A stretch of 5,036 nt of DNA from assembly GCA_028691155.1 (NCBI GenBank), contig JAQUZV010000180.1, forward strand, positions 1 to 5,036, given 5' to 3'. Of the stretch, positions 1 to 4,636 are shown piece after piece (the stretch's first letter is position 1; each line of letters starts with the position of its first letter). Source of the DNA: Victivallales bacterium. Lineage in GTDB: Bacteria > Verrucomicrobiota > Lentisphaeria > Victivallales > SZUA-371. The notes below the pieces were generated by a model that had not been told where the DNA came from, ran no database searches, and was given only the letters and a program-made list of their open reading frames with translations. Made by a program: the position numbers and the translations under genes.

Positions 1-2
1 GC

Positions 3-1436
3 TCTTCTTCCTCTTCGCATGTGACGTTGGATCGGGTTGCTTCGATTGCCGAACTGTTGCAGCAACTGCCGGAAGGACGCTTGCGGCTGTTGTACGACCA
101 GTTCGGTCTCAAGGGGCAGGGCGGGGCGGTCCAGCAGGCGGCGGGGACGCCGGGTATTGTCTTCATGGCGGTGATGCCGGACGCCAATGCGTTGTTGCTG
201 CGCTCCTATGACCGCGAGGCGATCGCACAGATCGAAAAACTGGTGAAAAAACTCGACCGGCCCGCGCCGCAGGTGCTGTTGGAGGTGAAACTTTTGGCCG
301 TCACCCTCAACGACACCGAAGAACATGCCATTGATTTTCTCTTCAATTCCGGTGATGTTTCCGGCGGTTTTGCCAACGGCCTTACTTCAGCCGGCAACGG
401 ACAGGATATTCTCAAGCCGAATGCCGGTTTGGTGCCGCAGGGAACCGGGCTGAGCGCCAATGCCGCCAATGTTACCGCCATTACCGACAATTTCAGTTTG
501 CGGGCTCAGATGCTGCAGGCGGACGGGCGGTTGACCCGGTTGGCCACGCCGAATCTGCTGGTGGCCGACAATGAGGCGTCGCAACTGTTTATCGGTTCGG
601 AAGTGACGGTGATGGAGAAAGCGCAGAAAACCGTGACCTACACCACTTCCGGTAACCTTCAGAATCCCAATATCAGCTGGGATATCGAGGCGCCGCGCCG
701 TCGGATCGGGGTGTCGTTGGTGATTACGCCGAAAATCCATGCCGACCGCACCGTTACCATTCGCTTGCTTCAGGAGCATTCGTCTCTGGGCTCGCTGCGT
801 TATAACACCTATTCCGGACAGACGGCTTCGGGGGATGATACCGAGAGTGCCGCCGCGAGTTCCGGCAGTGAAAGTTCCAGTGAATATTTTATTTCCCAGG
901 ATATTTCCATGCAGTCGCTGACGACCACCACGGTGGCCAAAGACCGTCAGATTGTGGTGATTGGCGGCATGATCGAGGAGCGGTTGGAAAAGACGCTGAA
1001 CCGGATTCCCGGTCTGAGTCAAATTCCCTGGTTGGGGGAATTACTGTTCAGCCGTTCTTCGCAGCAGCGGGTTCGGGAGGAACTGCTGGTGGTGATTCGG
1101 CCCTATGTGCTTCTGGCGCCGGGCGAAGCGGAAGCGCCGTCGCTGAAACTGATGCGCGAACTCAGCCAGCATCCGTCGGCGACGCCGTCGCTGCCGTCGC
1201 TCGGGGTGTCGTTGCCGGCCGATGCGGCCAAACCGGACCGGGCGGCGCCGGACGATCCGTGGGTCAAGAAATTGTGGCATGATGTTGAAGGCTGGCATGT
1301 CGATACCGCCACCGATCCGCGGGTGCAGCAGGCCATTTATGAGGCCCGGCGGCAACAGGAGCGGGAACAGGCGGAAAAATGCGTTCGGGATATCGACCGC
1401 GACGCCACACCACCGGAGGCGACACCCCATGAATAA
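3..1436 (+). CDS. Secretin (type II secretion / type IV pilus outer-membrane channel), 5'-truncated
   Basis: This is the C-terminal part of a secretin, which oligomerises in the outer membrane into the gated channel of type II secretion or type IV pilus machines. The reading frame is open to the left edge through a run of serine codons, so the GTG at 21 is not a start. Numbering from that GTG, residues 52-82 look like the end of an N-domain (DANALLLRS, then IEKLVKKLDRP). QVLLEVKLLAV (84-94) opens the secretin domain. LATPNLLVADNEAS (174-187) matches the conserved TPNLL segment, and VSLVITPKIHADRTVTI (231-247) is a typical barrel strand pair. DRQIVVIGGM (308-317) with IPGLSQIPWLGELLF (329-343) fits the secretin signature, and ELLVVIRPYVL (354-364) ends the barrel. 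A serine-rich stretch lies at 265-288. About 105 residues follow the barrel, including a Trp/His-containing segment and a charged QQEREQAEK helix; they may act as a pilotin-binding S-domain, which is inferred. Family assignment is secure; choosing between GspD-like and PilQ-like is not possible without the N-domains. Confidence 0.93.
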   Translation, partial: SSSSSHVTLDRVASIAELLQQLPEGRLRLLYDQFGLKGQGGAVQQAAGTPGIVFMAVMPDANALLLRSYDREAIAQIEKLVKKLDRPAPQVLLEVKLLAVTLNDTEEHAIDFLFNSGDVSGGFANGLTSAGNGQDILKPNAGLVPQGTGLSANAANVTAITDNFSLRAQMLQADGRLTRLATPNLLVADNEASQLFIGSEVTVMEKAQKTVTYTTSGNLQNPNISWDIEAPRRRIGVSLVITPKIHADRTVTIRLLQEHSSLGSLRYNTYSGQTASGDDTESAAASSGSESSSEYFISQDISMQSLTTTTVAKDRQIVVIGGMIEERLEKTLNRIPGLSQIPWLGELLFSRSSQQRVREELLVVIRPYVLLAPGEAEAPSLKLMRELSQHPSATPSLPSLGVSLPADAAKPDRAAPDDPWVKKLWHDVEGWHVDTATDPRVQQAIYEARRQQEREQAEKCVRDIDRDATPPEATPHE

Positions 1437-2130
1437 AGTCGGCATCAACCTCTTTACTCTGGCGGGGTTGTGCCGGCAACTCCTCATGGTCGGGGTGATC
1501 GGTCTGGGGATGGGGGGGGCCGGTGGTTGTACGACATTGCCATTGCCGGCGTCGGCGTCGGCGTCGACAGCCATTTTCGCCCCTCCCTCACTGGAACAGG
1601 CGGTGCGACTGGAACAACGGCGCAGTTATCTGGAAGCTTTGAAGCAATATCGGGAGCTGCAGGAAACGGCGATTACGCCGGAAATACAGCATTTGGCCAT
1701 ATTGGGGCAGTCCCGGTGTCTGGCGGCCATGAACAATCTGCCGTTGGCGTTGGCGGTGCTGTTACCTCTCGATTCCGCGCCTCATCATGCCCGCGAAGCG
1801 GAACGTGCCGCCGCCGCCGGGGCGATCATGCTGCGCCTGGGCCGGGTCAGTCAGGCGGAGAATATGCTTTCTGCCGCAATTGCCGCCATGCCCGACTGCC
1901 ACGATCCCGCCGCCATGGTCTGGCTGGCTCCCGCCGGGGTGAATCTGGCGTTGGCTTGTCGTCGTAACGGCAATTGCGCCGGTGCCGCGGCCGCGTTGCG
2001 CCAGGCGGCGGTATGGTTCGAACAAAGCGGCAAGCGGAGCCGGGCGGAAAAATGTCGTACTCTGGCGGCGGCGCTGGTTGCGGCAGCGCCGTCCCGTCCG
2101 GTTGCCGCTGTCGGGAGAACCACGCCATGA
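1429..2130 (+). CDS. TPR-like outer-membrane lipoprotein, possible secretin pilotin
   Basis: This encodes a predicted 233-residue lipoprotein. The chosen ATG at 1429 has GGAGG at 1415-1419, nine bases upstream, and overlaps the secretin stop by eight bases. Residues 1-33 form a signal peptide: K3 and R16 are followed by a hydrophobic, glycine-rich stretch and then AGG-C, with Cys34 as the lipidated residue. The -3 position is Ala rather than the usual Leu, so the lipobox is slightly atypical. A short Ala-Ser linker (41-47) leads into an Ala/Leu-rich helical body. Segments 55-80, 84-113, 125-152 and 168-197 resemble paired TPR helices (for example GRVSQAENMLSAAIAAMPD at 138-156). No catalytic motif is visible. 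TPR lipoproteins such as PilF/PilW serve as pilotins that assemble secretins, and the position directly after a secretin gene suggests the same job here; that is inference. A G8 homopolymer lies in the signal-peptide coding part (1512-1519). Confidence 0.82.
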   Translation: MNKVGINLFTLAGLCRQLLMVGVIGLGMGGAGGCTTLPLPASASASTAIFAPPSLEQAVRLEQRRSYLEALKQYRELQETAITPEIQHLAILGQSRCLAAMNNLPLALAVLLPLDSAPHHAREAERAAAAGAIMLRLGRVSQAENMLSAAIAAMPDCHDPAAMVWLAPAGVNLALACRRNGNCAGAAAALRQAAVWFEQSGKRSRAEKCRTLAAALVAAAPSRPVAAVGRTTP

Positions 2131-3215
2131 ATCGGGAATTGACGTTGGATTATCTGTTGCGGTACTTTGTCGCTTCCGGGGCTTCCGATTTACATCTGAC
2201 TGCGGCGACGCCGCCCTATTTACGCCTGAACGGAGAACTGGTGCCCGGCGACACGGTCCAACCGGTTGCCGCCGTCGATCTGGAGCGCCTGACCCGGGAA
2301 CTGGTGGGCGAGCAACCTTACGAAAAATTCAAGCGTGACCACGAACTGGATATGGCATTATCATTCGAAAACACCCGGTTGCGCATCAATCTCTATCGGC
2401 AGCAGGGCGCTATTGCCTGGGCGCTACGCGCCCTTCCCGAAAGCTTCATTCCTCTGGAACAGCTCGGGTTGCCGCCACCGGTCACGGCCATGGCCTGTCA
2501 GATGAAAAAGGGCCTGGTCCTGGTTACCGGTGCCACCGGTTCGGGTAAATCGACGACTTTGGCCAGCATCATCAACCAGATCAACGTAAGCCGGTCCTGT
2601 CACATTTTTACGATCGAGGATCCCATCGAATACCGCCATGCCAATCGTCGCGCTTTTATTTCCCAGCGCGAGATCGGTTCCGATGCCGTTTCTTTTCCGG
2701 AGGCGTTGCGGCGGATTCTTCGTGAAGATCCCGATGTGGTTCTGATCGGGGAGATGCGCGACCGCGAGACCATGTCGGCGGCGTTGACGCTGGCCGAAAC
2801 CGGACATCTCACCTTTGCCACGCTGCATACGGCCTCGGCCGTCCAGACGGTGTCCCGGCTTATCGGTGCTTTTCCCGCCAACGAGCAGGACCAGATTCGA
2901 ACCCAGTTGGCAACTACCTTGAGTCTGGTGCTCAGCCAGCAGCTGATTCCCCGTCAGGATCGGCCGGGACGCAGTATGGCGGCGGAAATTCTGGTTGCCA
3001 CCCCGGCGCTCAAAGCGATGATTCGGGAAAACAAGCTGCATCAGATGCTGTCATTGATGCAGACCGGCGCCGGTTTGGGGATGCGGACGATGAATCAGGC
3101 GTTGGCGGAATTATGGCGGCAGCAGCAAATCAGTCGCGAGGCGGCGTTGGCATGGAGTTGGGATAAGGAGGATCTGATTCGTACCCTGGCGATTACCCCG
3201 GCCGGGGACAAATGA
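2127..3215 (+). CDS. PilT-family type IV pilus / secretion ATPase (retraction-type motor)
   Basis: This encodes a 362-residue cytoplasmic hexameric ATPase of the PilT/GspE family, close to the usual PilT length. The start at 2127 overlaps the previous stop as ATGA and has GGGAG at 2113-2117. The N-terminal PAS-like domain shows SDLHLTAATPPYLRLNGEL (20-38), a PilT hallmark. The catalytic domain has Walker A GATGSGKST (135-143, with Ala where Pro is common), an Asp box FTIEDPIEY (161-169), Walker B DVVLIGEMRD (203-212, Glu209) and a His box TGHLTFATLHT (225-235). ALKAMIRENK (294-303) aligns with the AIRNLIRE motif linked to PilT retraction, with Asn replaced by Ala. The GspE/PilB tetra-cysteine zinc site is absent, and the short N-terminus also argues against a PilB/GspE assembly motor. 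The protein would power pilus retraction or pseudopilus dynamics for the machine whose channel is encoded two genes upstream. Whether it truly retracts, or has another role in a minimal system, cannot be read from the sequence. Confidence 0.95.
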   Translation: MNRELTLDYLLRYFVASGASDLHLTAATPPYLRLNGELVPGDTVQPVAAVDLERLTRELVGEQPYEKFKRDHELDMALSFENTRLRINLYRQQGAIAWALRALPESFIPLEQLGLPPPVTAMACQMKKGLVLVTGATGSGKSTTLASIINQINVSRSCHIFTIEDPIEYRHANRRAFISQREIGSDAVSFPEALRRILREDPDVVLIGEMRDRETMSAALTLAETGHLTFATLHTASAVQTVSRLIGAFPANEQDQIRTQLATTLSLVLSQQLIPRQDRPGRSMAAEILVATPALKAMIRENKLHQMLSLMQTGAGLGMRTMNQALAELWRQQQISREAALAWSWDKEDLIRTLAITPAGDK

Positions 3216-3367
3216 TGCCGTCGGGAAGTGGGCGGCAAGGGGCGGCGCCGGTTGCGATTTCAGAAATTGCCAGTGACAGCAATAGAAAACATTTGCTTCG
3301 TATGGTTGCCGCTTCCCTTTATGGTACGGGGGAAAATTTTTTCATGAAATTATGGCTGTTATGTTGA
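3212..3367 (+). CDS. Possible 51-codon ORF overlapping the end of the ATPase gene (doubtful)
   Basis: A short frame begins with ATGATG at 3212-3217, overlapping the ATPase stop as ATGA, the same kind of junction as the one before it. GGGGA at 3204-3208 lies six bases before the second ATG. It would encode 51 residues with a basic, polar N-terminal half, a Lys/Arg patch (NRKH) and a hydrophobic end (FFMKLWLLC), stopping at TGA 3365-3367 beside the TetR-gene operator. I recognise no family. The frame crosses a terminator-like hairpin at 3313-3342, which argues against it. It could also be the decayed start of a lost fourth operon gene, or simply chance. Confidence 0.2.
   Translation: MMPSGSGRQGAAPVAISEIASDSNRKHLLRMVAASLYGTGENFFMKLWLLC
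3313..3342 (+). terminator. Weak intrinsic-terminator-like hairpin after the pilus operon
   Basis: TTCCC (3313-3317) can pair with GGGAA (3330-3334) across a 12-base loop; two further G-T pairs are possible inside. Two A residues and then six T residues (3337-3342) follow. The stem is only five base pairs and the loop is large, so efficiency would be low. It is nevertheless the only stem-plus-T-run arrangement I find between the ATPase stop and the TetR gene. Confidence 0.35.
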
Positions 3368-3393
3368 TATTTTGCACATATGTGCAATATTGT
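3364..3393 (+). promoter_or_regulatory. Candidate promoter of the TetR-family gene
   Basis: TTGATA (3364-3369) could serve as a -35 box, with TATTGT (3388-3393) as a -10 box at 18-base spacing. The 16-bp palindrome would then lie wholly within the spacer, a usual place for a repressor site. TATTAT at 3401-3406 is a better -10 match but has no -35 partner at normal spacing. The assignment rests only on resemblance to sigma-70 hexamers. Confidence 0.35.
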
Positions 3394-3397
3394 ACGT
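3372..3397. promoter_or_regulatory. Palindromic operator candidate, probably bound by the adjacent TetR-family regulator
   Basis: TTGCACATATGTGCAA (3372-3387) is a perfect 16-bp palindrome; allowing one mismatched pair, the symmetry extends to 3369-3390. A third half-site, TTGTACGT (3390-3397), repeats TTGCACAT with two changes, giving an overlapping second dyad centred at 3388/3389 (GTGCAAT/ATTGTAC, one mismatch). The site lies 37 bases before the regulator's ATG. TetR-family proteins usually bind such dyads as dimers and repress their own gene. The link to this particular regulator is inferred from position. Confidence 0.6.
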
Positions 3398-3413
3398 TTG
3401 TATTATTTTTATC

Positions 3414-3418
3414 AGGAG
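3414..3418 (+). promoter_or_regulatory. Ribosome binding site that fixes the TetR-family start
   Basis: AGGAG lies six bases before the ATG at 3425. An in-frame ATG further upstream at 3380 sits inside the palindromic operator and has no comparable site, so the downstream start is preferred. Confidence 0.7.
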
Positions 3419-3424
3419 ATCAGG

Positions 3425-4096
3425 ATGACGACTTACGCCAATACGGGAAAAACCCGGACCGGTCTGATGATGGCGGCCGGAGAATTATTTGCGGAACATG
3501 GCATCGATGCGGTAACGGTGCGACAGATTGCCAAGACGGCCGGAGAAAGCATCGGCAATATCCATTATCATTTTGGGGGGAAGGACGGACTGCTCCAGGC
3601 GGTTATGGATTTTGTGGGCCAACCGTGGCAGAATGATCCGCTCGGCCATTTTCTGGCAGAACACCGCTCCTTGCTGACTACGTCGGAAGGGCAGACCGAG
3701 GTTCTCCGCGGGATGCTCGAAATTTTCTGGTCGCTGCTCTATTCCCCGGAGCGCCCCGCCTGGTGCTGTACGTTGGGATTCCAGATTCTGCAGCGGGATT
3801 TGGCGATTTCCCGTCGTACCTTTGACGCCACGATAGCTTCCTGCATCAAAGCATTCATAGACCTCTATTACGCCGGGTCCGGGGACCATGATTTCGAACG
3901 GGCTTACAACTGGAGCACCGCCATTACGGCTCCGGCGGTAATCGACGTCCTCAATCGTCATACGATCGTACGTCTTCATCCGGAGGGAAAGCCATCCGCA
4001 CAATATCTGACCAAACTGAAAGAATCCTGGACCCGCAACGCGCTTGATTTACTCGGGGAACTGCGGCATCATCACCGTCCGACTCCTCGGGCTTAG
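3425..4096 (+). CDS. TetR/AcrR-family transcriptional regulator
   Basis: This encodes a 223-residue one-domain-plus-ligand-pocket repressor of usual TetR length. The N-terminal DNA-binding domain spans about residues 10-60: AAGELFAEHGIDAVTVRQIA (17-36) forms the first helices, and the recognition part is TAGESIGNIHYHFGGKDGLL (38-57), with the diagnostic Y-HF-KDGLL pattern. Residues 65-210 form a helical C-terminal domain, expected to dimerise and bind a ligand. It includes a paired cysteine (Cys114, Cys115) and shows faint similarity in layout to CecR/YbiH-like regulators, which I cannot confirm. The C-terminus is His/Arg-rich (RHHHRPTPRA). The gene is flanked by a palindromic leader and by an intrinsic terminator, so it looks monocistronic and autoregulated. 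No transporter or enzyme gene of the sort TetR repressors usually control is next to it here. Its ligand and targets cannot be inferred. Confidence 0.93.
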   Translation: MTTYANTGKTRTGLMMAAGELFAEHGIDAVTVRQIAKTAGESIGNIHYHFGGKDGLLQAVMDFVGQPWQNDPLGHFLAEHRSLLTTSEGQTEVLRGMLEIFWSLLYSPERPAWCCTLGFQILQRDLAISRRTFDATIASCIKAFIDLYYAGSGDHDFERAYNWSTAITAPAVIDVLNRHTIVRLHPEGKPSAQYLTKLKESWTRNALDLLGELRHHHRPTPRA

Positions 4097-4105
4097 TCGC
4101 GAAAG

Positions 4106-4150
4106 ATACCGGAAAATAACTGTCATTATGATGAATGGCTGAACCGGTAT
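4106..4150. repeat. Short inverted repeat after the TetR-family gene
   Basis: ATACCGG (4106-4112) is mirrored by CCGGTAT (4144-4150) across 31 bases that themselves hold a small TCAT/ATGA hairpin. No T-run follows, so it is not an intrinsic terminator. It may be a structured 3' untranslated segment of the TetR transcript, or chance. Confidence 0.25.
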
Positions 4151-4220
4151 AAACTCTTTGGTGGTGTACCGTGGATTGGTCGGTCAGGTGAAAGTCGGTT
4201 GCGAGAAGGAAAAAGCGGTT

Positions 4221-4258
4221 GCGGACCGGTTCTTTCCGGCCCGCGTTCTTCTTTTTTT
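4221..4258 (+). terminator. Rho-independent terminator of the TetR-family transcript
   Basis: GCGGACCGG (4221-4229) pairs with CCGGCCCGC (4236-4244) with one A-C mismatch and a TTCTTT loop. It is followed by a T-rich tract (4246-4258) ending in seven T residues. A purine-rich, A-rich stretch upstream (4203-4215) mirrors the T-rich tract, so the element could also stop transcription from the right. It ends the regulator's transcript and separates it from the DUF3793 unit. Confidence 0.85.
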
Positions 4259-4269
4259 CAACTGATTTG

Positions 4270-4313
4270 ACCGGCATTTTCCCCATCTGCTCGCCGACGG
4301 GGAAAATGTCGGT
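4270..4313 (+). other. Long perfect-length stem-loop of unknown role
   Basis: ACCGGCATTTTCCCC (4270-4284) pairs with GGGGAAAATGTCGGT (4299-4313) over 15 base pairs, with one position read as a G-U pair in plus-strand RNA and a 14-base loop. No T-run follows, so it is not a standard terminator on the plus strand. The loop's GCCGAC (4293-4298) could pair instead with GTCGGT (4308-4313), giving a competing smaller hairpin. The element lies 12 bases past the terminator T-run, in a region without a credible gene. It may be a second, backup stop signal, part of a small RNA, or a protein-binding dyad. Confidence 0.6.
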
Positions 4314-4525
4314 TTGAAAACCAGGGACAACAATAGGGCGGATGCCCGTAGTAATTGCCGTCAATCGTTCTCCGCCGTTGCCATGAACTTACCATATTTC
4401 CCTATTCGTCCGGTCATGGCACCCTTGCGGGGCGGGTTGTTTGCGATCGAACATGAAATGATATTACGTTGCCTTTTCTCCTTTCTTCCCGTTTGCGTTT
4501 GCGCTCCCTCAATCGGTTATTCGGG
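4314..4525. other. Gene-free intergenic stretch
   Basis: I see no convincing gene here. An ATG frame from 4314 encodes 78 residues of low-complexity, Cys-containing sequence, but it lacks a ribosome binding site and resembles no family. A 6-bp inverted repeat, CCATGA/TCATGG, lies around 4380-4430, and pyrimidine-rich runs occur near 4470-4490. The stretch could be a leader or small-RNA region upstream of the DUF3793 promoter, but nothing in it is diagnostic. Confidence 0.5.
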
Positions 4526-4547
4526 AAATTGCAAAAAGTTGCAATTT
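4526..4547. promoter_or_regulatory. Perfect inverted repeat upstream of the DUF3793 promoter
   Basis: AAATTGCAA (4526-4534) and TTGCAATTT (4539-4547) are exact inverted copies around AAAG. The dyad ends about 24 bases before the -35 box, a place typical of an activator or second regulator site. As RNA it would form an A/U-rich hairpin followed by U residues, so a weak terminator is the alternative. A second small palindrome, TTAACGTTAA (4547-4556), overlaps its right end and runs into the next dyad. Confidence 0.5.
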
Positions 4548-4554
4548 TAACGTT

Positions 4555-4572
4555 AATTAGGCTTGCCTAATT
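4555..4572. promoter_or_regulatory. Metal-repressor-like operator (TTAGG/CCTAA dyad) at the DUF3793 promoter
   Basis: AATTAGGCTTGCCTAATT is a perfect 18-bp dyad with a TT centre, and partial symmetry continues to 4552-4575. The TTAGG/CCTAA half-sites resemble those bound by metal-dependent repressors of the DtxR/IdeR/MntR superfamily. The arms are closer together here than in the classic 19-bp DtxR box, so the exact regulator is open. The last two bases are the first two of the TTGACA -35 box, so a bound protein would block RNA polymerase. Confidence 0.65.
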
Positions 4573-4600
4573 GACAATAATAATTTCCCCTTTACATTAT
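4571..4600 (+). promoter_or_regulatory. Sigma-70-like promoter of the DUF3793 gene
   Basis: TTGACA (4571-4576) is a perfect -35 hexamer. CATTAT (4595-4600), at 18-base spacing, is the best -10 candidate with four of six matches; the AT-rich run through 4612 offers others, such as TATGAT at 4605, but at unsuitable spacing. The promoter would start transcription roughly 25-30 bases before the ATG. Its -35 box is embedded in the edge of the metal-repressor-like dyad. Confidence 0.6.
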
Positions 4601-4636
4601 ATGGTATGATAAGCCCAATATGGAGCTCAATTAAAA

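Noticed and set aside
387..1022. 211-codon minus-strand frame
   Set aside because: It lies fully inside the well-supported secretin gene and its His/Arg/Gly-rich product resembles no family; it is a GC-driven antisense shadow.
1222..1428. Earlier in-frame ATG for the lipoprotein gene
   Set aside because: It would overlap the secretin by about 215 bases and bury the signal peptide; the ATG at 1429 has a good ribosome binding site and starts a proper signal sequence.
1429..1473. Cys15 as the lipidation site
   Set aside because: It comes too early, before the main hydrophobic stretch, and lacks a lipobox; Cys34 after AGG is better.
1470..1967. 165-codon plus-strand frame overlapping the lipoprotein
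   Set aside because: Gly/Arg-rich composition without a ribosome binding site; the TPR-like coding frame accounts for the region.
2424..3041. 205-codon minus-strand frame
   Set aside because: Antisense to the core of the PilT-like ATPase, whose motifs are intact; the product is not recognisable.
3245..3275. ATTTC/GAAAT symmetry as a terminator
   Set aside because: The loop would be a single base and no T-run follows, so it cannot act as an intrinsic terminator.
3380..3424. Upstream ATG for the TetR-family gene
   Set aside because: It lies inside the palindromic operator with no ribosome binding site, and adds a hydrophobic extension atypical of the family.
3951..4364. 137-codon minus-strand frame
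   Set aside because: It crosses the TetR gene's 3' end, the intrinsic terminator and the long hairpin; its low-complexity product has no recognisable features.
4314..4550. 78-codon plus-strand frame in the intergenic region
   Set aside because: No ribosome binding site, unremarkable composition, and it runs through the 4526-4547 inverted repeat; probably a chance frame.
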